A DNA stretch of 11,909 bases from Kiritimatiellia bacterium (GTDB taxonomy: Bacteria > Verrucomicrobiota > Kiritimatiellia > RFP12 > UBA3636): positions 1 to 11,909 of the forward strand of contig JAFPUX010000506.1 in assembly GCA_017413145.1 (NCBI GenBank). The letters run 5' to 3'. Every line of letters begins with the position of its first letter. Positions within the stretch are counted from its first letter, which is position 1. Positions 1 through 8,500 of this stretch are shown here, one piece after another. A program made the position numbers and the translations under genes. A model generated the notes under the pieces. That model searched no databases, was not told the DNA's origin, and saw nothing but the letters and a program-made list of their open reading frames with translations.

Positions 1-3000
1 CCGCCCGCGGCGCCCGCCGCGACCTGGTCCGTCGATGTCCGGCCGGAACGCGGCGGCGCGGACGTCGCCGCGGCCGTCGAGGCCGCGCCCGAAGAGGCCG
101 CCCGCCGCGCGGCGGACGGTCTTCTGCGCCGCGTCGTCCTCGACCGTTCGCGCGTGTCCGGCCTCGGCGGCGCGTTCGCGCCCGGCGACGAGCTTTCGCT
201 CGCGTTCTTCGACGACGCGGTTCGCACGTTCCGGCTCGAGGAGCAGCTTCCGTCCGCCGTCTCGCGCCGCGTGTTTTCGGTGTCCGAACCGGCCGCCGGC
301 CCGATGCGGTGCGGCAACGTGACGGTCGGCGAAGACGGCTTCACGCTGCTGCTCTCCGACGCGGAGACGGGGCGCGTCGTCCGCGTCTACGACGCGCCGG
401 ACGGAACCATCGTCGTGGAGGAAACCGATCCCGGCGCCGGCGAAATCGATCCGTCCGAACCGGTCGTTCCCGATCTCGGCCCGGACGCCGCGCCGGAGAA
501 GACCGACGGCGGGCCGGAGGCGCTTGCCGACGTGGAGGAACCGCCCGTCGCCGCGGCCGTCGAAGGCGCCAAGATCATCGACGTGATGGTCGTGTTCGAC
601 GAGAGCGGACAGGCCTACGCCGCAGACTACGGCGGCACGCAGACCATTGCGGAGAACGCCGTCCAGCTCATGAACACGGGCGTCGCAAACTCCGACCTGC
701 CCTACCGCTTCCGCCTCGTGGACGTCATGACGGTCGCGAAGAACTATCCGGAACTGAATACCGACAGGTCCGGCATCAACAGCGCGAACCTCTCGTCGAT
801 CAAGGGCGATTCCGACATCGCCGCGCGCCGGACCGCCTGCGGCGCGGACACGGTGACGACGCTGATGGACACCGGTTCCTCCTCCGGGACGACGGGCCTC
901 GGCTATTCGCTCGACAGTCCTTCCTCCTTTTCGTCCTTCGCGAGCTGGGCCTACAACATCTGCTCGATCCGGGCGGTCGCGGGCGGAAGCCACACGATGA
1001 CGCACGAGACGGGCCACAACATGGGCGCGGGACACAGCAACGCCGCGGGCCAGTCGAGCCCCGGCCCGCAGATTTCCGCCATGCCGTATTCATCGGGCTA
1101 CCATTTCAAGGCCGCCAACGGGACGCGTTACCACACGATCATGGGCTACAACTACGCGGACGGCACCTTCTACTCGCCCGCGGGGTGCTTTTCCTCGCCG
1201 CTCCTGACGGTCGGCGGATCTCCCGCCGGCACGGCGGAATCCAACGACAACCGGCGCGTTCTGCTCCAGACGTATCCGCACGCGATCAACTGGAAGGCGC
1301 GGGTCGTCCCGATTCCCTACGAAATCGTCCTCGACCGGCCCGACGGATCGCTCTTCGACGGCACGCTGTCCGTTTCGATCTCGTGCGAAACGTCCGGCGC
1401 CTCGATCCGCTACACGCTCGACGGGTCCGCCCCCACGGCCTCCAGCACGCCGTACACCGGGCCGATCCAAATCACGCAGACGACCACGGTCCGCGCGATC
1501 GCCACCGGGAACGGCGAGACCGGGCCCGAGGCCTCCGCGACCTACTGGTCCATTCCCGAGGTCCTCGGCGTCACGGGCGTCTCGTGGTCGATGTCCGGCA
1601 ATCTGGACTGGTGCTGGGACGCCGCGCAGGAGGCGGCCCGCTCCGGACCGATTTCCGGCAACCAGACGACGACGCTTTCGGCCTCGCTCGTCGGCCCGGG
1701 CACGTTTTCGTTCGCGTGGAAGGCGGATTCGGAAAGCGCGAGCTGGGACTACCTCCTCTGCTCGAACTCCTGGGAGACAACGACGACGAAAATCGGCGGA
1801 ACGGGGCTCTCCTGGGCGACCGTCACGCTCCAGGTTCCGTCCGGGAACCAGACCGTCTCCTGGACCTACCGGAAGGACGGTTCCGTGGACAGCGGCGAGG
1901 ACTGCGGCTGGGTGAAGGACGTCGTCTGGACGCCCGACGGCAATCCGCCGACCGGCTCCGTTTCCGTCGGCACGCCGGACTTCACGTCGTGCCCCGCGAC
2001 CGTCTCCGTGACCGGCGCCGGAACCGGCGCGACCTCCGTCGGCATCGTCCTGGAATACGCGAAGAACGCCTCGTTTTCGCCCAAGCAGACGGTCGACCTG
2101 GGATCCGTCGGGACGACGGGGACGAAATCGACCACGCTCTCTTCGCTCGATCCCGGCACGACCTACTGGGTTCGCGCCGTCCTCACGGGCAGTCCATCCC
2201 GGCGCGTCGCGAACACCGCGGCCGTCTCGTTTTCGACGCGCGCCTACGTCGCTCCGTCGCTCGGGACGATCTCCGTCGCCGCGACGACGACGGGCGCGAC
2301 GGTGTCCGTTCCGGTCTCCGCGCTGGGCGCGGGCAGTTCGTCCGTCACGGTGAAGGTCGTCGTGGACGGCGTCGAAAAGACGCAGACGCTCGGTGCGGCC
2401 GGCACGGCGACGTTCGTCTTTTCGGGTCTTGCGCCCGAGACGTCCTACACGGCCGCCGTGACCGCCACGGGCTCGAACGGAAAGTCCTCGACGGCCTCGA
2501 AGACGTTCGAGACCGAAGCGCTTCCTTCCGTCGGCTGGTTCGACGTGACGTGGAACTCGCAAGGGTGGGGGAGCGGAACCGGGTGGCGCACTTCCGCCGG
2601 CGAAACCGCCGCGGGCGGGACGTGGAGCGTTCCGTCCGGCGACGCGTCGTCGCGCTCCGGTTCCGAGCTGGAGCTCGGCGTGCCCGAAGCGTCCGTCCTG
2701 CGCTTCACGGCCCGGACGCCGAGCGCGTCGGAGGCGATCGTGAAGGTCGAAGGAACCCTCACGCCCGTGCTCGCCTCCAGGCCGCCAGACGCGCCCGCCG
2801 GCGCCATTGCGGGCCTGTGCTTCGCGCGTGGCGGCTACAAGGCGTGGAACGGGACGCAGTGGGTTTCCCTTTCGGGCGCGACGCCGTTCGCCGCTTCGAC
2901 CGGCTGGGTCGCCACGTTCGACTGCTCGCAGACGCCGCCGCGCGTGCGCTACGCCGTCGGCGGGACGACGCTCTCGGCGTCCGGCTCCGAGTGGATTCCG

Positions 3001-3387
3001 CTCGCGACCTCGCGCAACTACGTGCAGGGCGCGGGCTTCTCCGGCGGGGGCTCGCTCGGCGACTTCAAGGCGACCTACGCGGGCGGCGGCTACGTCGCGC
3101 CGGTTCTTTCCACCCCCGAGGACGGCGGACACGTGCCGCTCTCCTTCGGGAAAAACGCCTCGAACGACCCCACCTTCGAGGTCACGATCAAAAACGCAGT
3201 GAAGGACGCGTGGTACACCGTCTACGCGGCCGACGCGGTGAACGGGCCGTACAAGGCCGTCACGTCCGAGAAGGCGACCGCCGACGGGCTCAAGACGTTC
3301 TCGATACCTGCGCCGTCCTCCAAGCCGGCGCGCTTCGTCCGCATCGGCGTTTCCGCCAACCAGATCCCGGCGGACACCGCGCTCTAG
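1..3387 (+). CDS. Secreted metzincin (M12-like) zinc metalloprotease with C-terminal adhesion-type modules, 5' partial
   Basis: The reading frame is open from base 1 to the TAG at 3385-3387, so 1128 codons are visible and the true start lies upstream; the GTG at 154 is only an internal codon. Counting from base 1, residues 1-190 look like an acidic, Pro/Ala-rich propeptide. Residues about 191-435 are a protease domain: HExxHxxGxxH at 335-345 (HETGHNMGAGH) gives three zinc-binding His and the catalytic Glu, and TIMGY near 379-383 is the Met-turn that defines metzincins. Residues about 455-516 resemble the chitobiase C-terminal Ig-like domain (RYTLDGSAPT). Residues 520-645 form a Trp-rich beta module ending in a DCGW motif, 650-842 hold two FnIII-like modules, and 843-1034 and 1035-1128 are two further beta-rich modules. 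It probably acts outside the cell on protein or glycoprotein. No PEP-CTERM, LPXTG or other sorting tail is visible. Substrate is unknown. Confidence 0.88.
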   Translation, partial: PPAAPAATWSVDVRPERGGADVAAAVEAAPEEAARRAADGLLRRVVLDRSRVSGLGGAFAPGDELSLAFFDDAVRTFRLEEQLPSAVSRRVFSVSEPAAGPMRCGNVTVGEDGFTLLLSDAETGRVVRVYDAPDGTIVVEETDPGAGEIDPSEPVVPDLGPDAAPEKTDGGPEALADVEEPPVAAAVEGAKIIDVMVVFDESGQAYAADYGGTQTIAENAVQLMNTGVANSDLPYRFRLVDVMTVAKNYPELNTDRSGINSANLSSIKGDSDIAARRTACGADTVTTLMDTGSSSGTTGLGYSLDSPSSFSSFASWAYNICSIRAVAGGSHTMTHETGHNMGAGHSNAAGQSSPGPQISAMPYSSGYHFKAANGTRYHTIMGYNYADGTFYSPAGCFSSPLLTVGGSPAGTAESNDNRRVLLQTYPHAINWKARVVPIPYEIVLDRPDGSLFDGTLSVSISCETSGASIRYTLDGSAPTASSTPYTGPIQITQTTTVRAIATGNGETGPEASATYWSIPEVLGVTGVSWSMSGNLDWCWDAAQEAARSGPISGNQTTTLSASLVGPGTFSFAWKADSESASWDYLLCSNSWETTTTKIGGTGLSWATVTLQVPSGNQTVSWTYRKDGSVDSGEDCGWVKDVVWTPDGNPPTGSVSVGTPDFTSCPATVSVTGAGTGATSVGIVLEYAKNASFSPKQTVDLGSVGTTGTKSTTLSSLDPGTTYWVRAVLTGSPSRRVANTAAVSFSTRAYVAPSLGTISVAATTTGATVSVPVSALGAGSSSVTVKVVVDGVEKTQTLGAAGTATFVFSGLAPETSYTAAVTATGSNGKSSTASKTFETEALPSVGWFDVTWNSQGWGSGTGWRTSAGETAAGGTWSVPSGDASSRSGSELELGVPEASVLRFTARTPSASEAIVKVEGTLTPVLASRPPDAPAGAIAGLCFARGGYKAWNGTQWVSLSGATPFAASTGWVATFDCSQTPPRVRYAVGGTTLSASGSEWIPLATSRNYVQGAGFSGGGSLGDFKATYAGGGYVAPVLSTPEDGGHVPLSFGKNASNDPTFEVTIKNAVKDAWYTVYAADAVNGPYKAVTSEKATADGLKTFSIPAPSSKPARFVRIGVSANQIPADTAL

Positions 3388-3411
3388 CCGCCGTTCTGCG
3401 GCTGGGCGGTT
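3386..3411 (+). terminator. Weak hairpin after the protease gene
   Basis: Just after the stop codon, AGCCGC (3386-3391) can pair with GCGGCT (3398-3403). Alternatively CCGCC (3388-3392) can pair with GGCGG (3405-3409), followed by TTT. The stems are short and there is no real T-tract, so this is only a possible terminator. Confidence 0.25.
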
Positions 3412-3483
3412 TCCCGGGCCTTTTCGCGGCGCGCGTCGGCATTTCACCTCGCGCCTCTCCCGGACACGCCCGCGCGCGTGCAT

Positions 3484-3512
3484 TTGCGTCAGCCGCGGCC
3501 ATTTGCTAGAAT
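3484..3512 (+). promoter_or_regulatory. Sigma70-type promoter of the polysaccharide export operon, predicted leaderless
   Basis: A -35-like TTGCGT (3484-3489) is followed by a 17-nt spacer and the -10 box TAGAAT (3507-3512), which has a TG extension at 3504-3505 (TGCTAGAAT). Only 7 nt separate the -10 box from the ATG at 3520, so transcription should begin at or next to the start codon. No Shine-Dalgarno sequence is present, which fits a leaderless mRNA. The same geometry recurs at 11784-11812. Confidence 0.62.
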
Positions 3513-3519
3513 TCTCCCC

Positions 3520-4329
3520 ATGCAAGACACCCCAGTTCCGAACGCCCCGCGTCTCCGGCCCTACCGGAAACCGGGATTCGCGCACGACGGGTTCCTCGTC
3601 GCGGAACTCGTCAAACGCGACTTCAAGGCACGCTACGACCGCAGCGTGCTGGGCATGTTCTGGTGCGTCCTGCAGCCAACGCTCACGATGGGGCTGCTCT
3701 ACGCGGTCTTCTCCCTCTTTTTCAAGAGTGCGATCCCGAACTTCCCCCTCTACCTCATCTCGGGCATCGTGTTCTACCAGTTCTTCGTCGAGACGACGAC
3801 GACGGCCATGCGGTCGATCCAGGAAAACGCGGCGCTCATCACGAAAGTGAAGGTCCCGCTCTGGACCTATCCCGTGACCCGGGCCGTTTCAAGCCTCGTC
3901 AACTTCCTCTTCGCCCTGATTCCCCTGTTCTGCGTTGTCCTCCTCACGCGCGTCCCCCTGCGCCCGACGATGTTGCTGCTGTTCTTCAGCACGGCATGCA
4001 TGCTCTTCTTCGCGCTCGGGATCGGTCTCGTTCTCGCCGCGCTCGCCGTCTTCTTCAGCGACGTGAAGTTCCTGTGGGGGTTCGCCTGCATGCTCTGCAT
4101 GTACGCGACGCCGATCTTCTATCCGGAAAGGGCGCTCACGGGCGGGCATCACTGGATGGTCTATTTCAATCCGCTCTACCACGTGATCCACTTCTCCCGC
4201 GCCGCCTTGAACGGCGTCGTTCCTCCCGCGCTGGAATTCGCCGCCTGCGCGTTGTTCGCGGCCGTCTCGTTCGGACTGGGCATCGTTCTGTTCCGTGCGC
4301 TCAAGAACAAATTCGCCCTCCAGCTGTAG
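3520..4329 (+). CDS. wzm: ABC-2 type polysaccharide export permease (Wzm family)
   Basis: Encodes 269 residues, normal for Wzm/RgpC/TagG permeases, which form the inner-membrane channel that carries undecaprenyl-linked polysaccharide from the cytoplasm to the periplasm with the ATPase encoded next. The N-terminal amphipathic segment has the family pattern RDFKARYDRSVLGMFW...QP (residues 33-53). About six hydrophobic segments follow, near 47-68, 77-93, 124-143, 150-177, 185-200 and 238-258. The Y-ATPIFYP stretch (195-202) and FNPLYHVI (216-223) are also typical. The ATG at 3520 is preferred over a GTG at 3478 in the same frame because the promoter lies between them and the family N-terminus begins after it. 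The gene ends 7 nt before wzt. Which glycan is exported cannot be read from the permease. Confidence 0.92.
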   Translation: MQDTPVPNAPRLRPYRKPGFAHDGFLVAELVKRDFKARYDRSVLGMFWCVLQPTLTMGLLYAVFSLFFKSAIPNFPLYLISGIVFYQFFVETTTTAMRSIQENAALITKVKVPLWTYPVTRAVSSLVNFLFALIPLFCVVLLTRVPLRPTMLLLFFSTACMLFFALGIGLVLAALAVFFSDVKFLWGFACMLCMYATPIFYPERALTGGHHWMVYFNPLYHVIHFSRAALNGVVPPALEFAACALFAAVSFGLGIVLFRALKNKFALQL

Positions 4330-4336
4330 ACCCGAC

Positions 4337-5557
4337 ATGGACGCGATCATCGAAGCCAAGAACCTGGGACTCCGCTTCTCCGCGCCGACGGACAAGAAGG
4401 GAAGCCTCAAGAAGTGGGTGCTGGACGCCGTGCGCGGCCGGGTCCGGAACCGCCACTTCCTCGCGCTTGACGACGTGTCTTTCCGCATCGAGCGCGGCGA
4501 GTCCGTCGGGCTCGTCGGCCGCAACGGCGCCGGCAAGAGCACGCTCCTGAAGCTCGTCACGGGAATCGTGAAACCGACCGCCGGCTCGATCGCGGTCCGG
4601 GGCCAAGTCGCGCCGCTGCTCGCGCTCGGCAACGGCCTCGACCCGGCGCTCACGGGCCGCGAGAACATCTACCTCAACGGCGCCATCCTCGGCTACGAGA
4701 AGGCCTGGCTCCGGACGAAGGAGGCCGACATCGTCGAGTTCTCCGAACTCGGCGGTTTCATCGACGCGCCGGTCCGGACCTATTCTTCCGGCATGACGCT
4801 GCGACTCGCCTTTTCGATCGCGACGGCGGCTTCGCCGGAAATCCTCATCCTCGACGAAGTCCTCGCCGTCGGCGACGCCGCCTTCCAGGCCAAGTGCCGC
4901 GCCCGCATCGAAGAAATCGTCGCGGATGGCGCCACCGTTTTCTTCGTCTCCCACAACTTGTCCGACATCGAGAAACTCTGCACTCGCGCCATCTGGCTCG
5001 ACAAAGGCCATGTCATCTGGGACGGTCCGGTTGCCGACGTCTGCCCCGTATTCGGCCAGTTCGCGGCATTGCCGTTTCTTCCGATCGCCGAATTCCTTCC
5101 AGACGGGGTTTCCGACGGCACCGTCCCCGTCGTCCGGTTCCGCAACAGGCGAGACGGGCGACATCTGCTCACCTCCGCCCGCGAAGAGATGAAGAACATC
5201 GTCCTGAAACTGTCGGACTGGGCCTGCGAGGGGACCGTCTTCCGGGCGTTTCCGGATGCCCGTCCCGGGACGGAACCGCTCATGCGGTTTCTGAGCTTCG
5301 CGGCGGGCGTCCACGCCTTCGCGGCCGGGGAAGCCGAAGCCGCCCCTTTCCGGAACCGGCCCGGCGTCTGGAAATTCGAGAAGACCGTCGGACACGTCTT
5401 TGCGTCCCCGGAACCGGGGCTGATTCCCGTCCACCGTCTCGCCGTCCCGGGCGTCCCCGGCTTCCGCATCGCCGTCGGCGACGCCGAACGGGACGCCATC
5501 CAGGCCGCCGATCCGTCCTTCGTTCCCGCCGGCGAACCGTTCTACGTCCAGACATGA
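4337..5557 (+). CDS. wzt: ABC transporter ATPase (Wzt family) with a DUF5648-like triple-repeat C-terminal domain
   Basis: Encodes 406 residues and partners the permease just upstream. Residues 1-235 are a complete nucleotide-binding domain: Walker A GRNGAGKST (61-69), signature SSGMT (150-154), Walker B ILILD (169-173) with catalytic Glu174, and the H-loop His206. The LALGNGLDPALTGREN stretch (95-110) is typical of the Wzt/RgpD/TagH group. Residues 261-406 do not look like the usual Wzt_C jelly-roll. They are three 50-residue repeats with P264/P314/P364, R267/R317/R367 and E284/E334/E384 in exact register, resembling DUF5648 repeats. In O9a-type systems the Wzt tail recognises the finished glycan, so this tail may bind glycan too; that is inference. 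The start at 4337 is chosen over an in-frame ATG at 4295 inside wzm. The stop overlaps the next start (ATGA). Confidence 0.92.
   Translation: MDAIIEAKNLGLRFSAPTDKKGSLKKWVLDAVRGRVRNRHFLALDDVSFRIERGESVGLVGRNGAGKSTLLKLVTGIVKPTAGSIAVRGQVAPLLALGNGLDPALTGRENIYLNGAILGYEKAWLRTKEADIVEFSELGGFIDAPVRTYSSGMTLRLAFSIATAASPEILILDEVLAVGDAAFQAKCRARIEEIVADGATVFFVSHNLSDIEKLCTRAIWLDKGHVIWDGPVADVCPVFGQFAALPFLPIAEFLPDGVSDGTVPVVRFRNRRDGRHLLTSAREEMKNIVLKLSDWACEGTVFRAFPDARPGTEPLMRFLSFAAGVHAFAAGEAEAAPFRNRPGVWKFEKTVGHVFASPEPGLIPVHRLAVPGVPGFRIAVGDAERDAIQAADPSFVPAGEPFYVQT
5117..5554 (+). repeat. Three tandem 50-residue repeats in the Wzt C-terminus
   Basis: The units cover residues 261-310, 311-360 and 361-406 of the ATPase. 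Shared positions are P-x-x-R at the start, G at +10 in units 1 and 2, E at +20, an aromatic (W295/W345/F395) and a closing hydrophobic strand ending in F/V. Period is exactly 50 residues with no indels at these anchors. DNA identity between units is low, so this is an old protein-level duplication and not a recent DNA repeat. Confidence 0.75.
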
Positions 5558-8500
5558 AATTCCCTCCCGCATCGCTCGTCGCGCTCGTCCGTCTCCTCCG
5601 CCGCGACGGATTCTCCTTCTTCGGCAAATGCGCCCGCTACGCCTTCTCCCGCGACGCCTGGCTCTGGCTTATCCGCGGCGGACGCCATGCAACCGCGCCT
5701 TCGCCGGCGGCCCCCGCGCGGCGCGCGGTTCCGGATCCGGCCTCCGCAGCCGACCTTTCCCCGGAAGAGGAAGAACGCGTGCGGAGCCGTCGGGTGCTCA
5801 GGAACTACGCTCCGGAGATCAGCGTTGTCGTCACGAGCTACAACTACGCGCATCTCATCCGCGAAACGCTCGACGCCCTCGTCGCACAGACCTACCCCGC
5901 GCACGAGATCCTCGTCGTCGACAATGGCTCGACCGACGGCAGCCCGGATGTCATCCGTGAATACGCGGCGAAATTTCCGTCCGTCCGGCTGGTCCAACAC
6001 GAAGGATGCGTCAACAAGGGACTTCCCGCCAGCGTGAAGCTCGGTGCCGAAACGGCAACGGGCGAGTTCGTCGCCTTCTGCGAGGCGGACGACATATGGA
6101 CGCCGGACCACCTCGAGAAGAAGGTCCGGCTCCTCCGCGAGCACTGGGGGAGGCCGAACTTCGTCATCAACGACATCGAGCCGTTCGGCGAGCCGGGGCG
6201 CATCCGGGAAATCCTTCCGATGATGGAGACGCGGCGTCCCATGCTCGCTCGGACGAGGAACCGCATTCCTCCGGAGGAGTTCCGCAAGCGCAACTGGATC
6301 TTCACGTTCTCCATGTGCATGGTCCGTCGCGAAACGCTGCTGCGGTGCGACATGCTTTCCGTTCCACGGCCATCCAACCTCGACTGGTGGCTGTGGCGGC
6401 AGATCGGTCTTGAAAACGACGTGTACTGCGTCCACGAACCGCTTACGAAATGGCGGCTCCACCGGGCCTCGTACACCTGCCGCGACGACAACGCCCGCAT
6501 GACGGCGGACGGATACGACATGATCGCGGCGATGGACCGGTTGCTCGTCCGCACGCACCCGGTCCAGGCGGAAGCCTTGCGCGCCTTCCTGCGGCCGGAG
6601 GACGCCTTCCGTTGCGAAAACGGGAGGCTTCTCCTCGACGGCGCCGGCATCGAAGGACCCCGTTTCACCGTCGCCGTTCCTTTGATCGGCTCCGCCGCCG
6701 CCCTCGCGCGCACATTCGAATCCATTGCTTCGCAAACCTATGGCGCGTTCGACGTCCGTCTCGTGGGACGCTGCCCGGATCCCGTCTCGGACGACGCGGC
6801 GGCCCGTCTCCGCGCGACTCTCGGACCGGGAGTCTCCGTCCGCCTTGCGGCGTGCCCGTACGCCGATCTCTCGGCCTTGATCGACGCAGCCTTCCCGGGG
6901 GCGGACGGGGACTGGGGCCTCCTGGTCCTTCCCGGAGACGTTCTCCGCCCCGAGGCGCTTCAGACATTTGCCTCCCGCATCGTCCTCGATCCGGACGCCG
7001 ACGGATTCTGGGCAACGGCGCGCTGCCTGGAATCCAACGTGAAGTTCGCCCCCCTTCCGGACGCGACGCCCACCCCTTTCGCCGCGCCGGGCGCGTTCGT
7101 GTTCCGGTTGTCCGTTCCGGAGCCGGCCGACGCCCCCGGGTTCCCCGATTTTCCGGAACTGCGGCTTCTTCTCCGGACCGTTTCGGGCCGGAAGGCCGTT
7201 TTCGTCGACCATGCCGTTCTCCTCCACGACGACGCGCCGGACGGTCTCGACCCCTTTGGCCGCCGAATCTTCGCGGCTGCGGCCGCGTTCGCGCAATTCC
7301 GCGGGGATCCGCCGCCGCCCGCCATGCCCGCGGATCCGTTCAAGGACATGCCCCTGGTCTCCCGCTCCCGTTTCTTCGACGGGGCCTACTATCTCCGCGA
7401 CAACGCCGATGTCGCCCGCGCGGGAATGGAGCCCTTCGTCCACTATGCCCGCTACGGGACCACGCCGGACCGGAATCCGTCCGTGCAGTTCATCGGCGAC
7501 GAATACCTCGCCGTGAATCCCGACGTCGGCTACGCCAAAGTGCATCCGCTCGTCCACTACGAACGACACGGGCGCACGGAGGGCCGCCTGATCTCCTTTC
7601 TGGAGAACGACCGCGCCCCGTCGTTCCCGAAGGGCGCCGTGCCGCTTTCCAGATCCTTCGGAACGCACGCTCCCGAGAAGCGGCGGACGGCCGTCTTCGC
7701 GGGTTATTCGAGCGACGGAAGAATTCCCGAGACCGATCTGGAATACCTTCGCGGACTGCGGGAGGTCTGCGACAACGTCGTGTACGTCTGCAACAACCCG
7801 GTCTTCCCCGACGAGGCGGACAAGCTCGACGGCCTCGTGGGCGCCGCCCTCTTCGAATGCCACGGCGAATACGATTTCGGCTCCTACAAGCGCGGATGGC
7901 TCCTAGCGAAGGAGGCGGGGCTGCTCGATCCCTCCGCCTGCGACGAGGTCGTGTTCGCGAACAACTCCTGCTACGGCCCCGTCTTTCCGTTTTCGCGGAC
8001 GTTCGCGGCGATGTCCTCCCGTTCCTGCGACTTCTGGGGGCTCGCCACGTGCCGCGTGCTCGGGCGCGACCACCTCCAGTCGTTCTTCCTCGTGTTCCGC
8101 CGCAAGGTCCTCGACGGCCCCGAGCTCGACTCGTTCCTCCGCGCCGTGACGCGCCAGCCGTCCCGCGGCTACATCGTGATGCGCTACGAGTTCGAAATCA
8201 CGAAGCGGCTCGCGGACGCCGGCTATTCCTTCGACGCGCTCGTCCCCGTTTCCTTCCACGCAGAAAAGGGCGCCGTGCCCTCCCGGATGCCCGTGACGAC
8301 GATGGAGCAATACGGTTTCCCGATCCTCAAGGCGAAAGTCGTGAACGGCGATTCGCGTGAGAGCGTCGACCATGCGCTGGAGATCGTCCGGAACGCCAAT
8401 CCGAAGCTCGCCGCCATGATCCGGCGCGGATCGATGGAGCGGCGCCATCCGCGCGTCTCGGTCGAGGAGCACCGGGCTTCCTTCGCGGCGACCGTCGCCC

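Noticed and set aside
154..3387. GTG at 154 as the true start of the metalloprotease
   Set aside because: The frame is open to base 1 with protein-like sequence and no signal peptide follows the GTG, which a secreted protease should have.
3430..3480. GCGCGCG runs as a possible structured RNA or repeat
   Set aside because: Alternating GC is expected by chance in this composition and gives no consistent stem.
309..3509. Long open + strand frame overlapping the protease in another phase
   Set aside because: Extremely Arg-rich, low-complexity translation typical of an out-of-frame GC-rich reading; no domains.
3478..3519. GTG start for the permease at 3478
   Set aside because: It would run through the -35 and -10 boxes and adds residues without family similarity.
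1090..3585. Long open frame on the minus strand (831 codons), antisense to the metalloprotease
   Set aside because: Arg-rich shadow translation caused by high GC in the third codon position; no recognisable domain, while the + strand frame has a complete metzincin motif set.
4894..5553. Upstream in-frame extension of the multi-module glycosyltransferase into wzt
   Set aside because: The extension is Arg-rich and out of frame within wzt; the ATG at 5554 forms an ATGA overlap and is followed by a plausible N-terminus.
5542..7863. 773-codon minus-strand open frame opposite the multi-module glycosyltransferase
   Set aside because: Mirror of the GT2 coding region with no family motifs; a codon-bias artefact.
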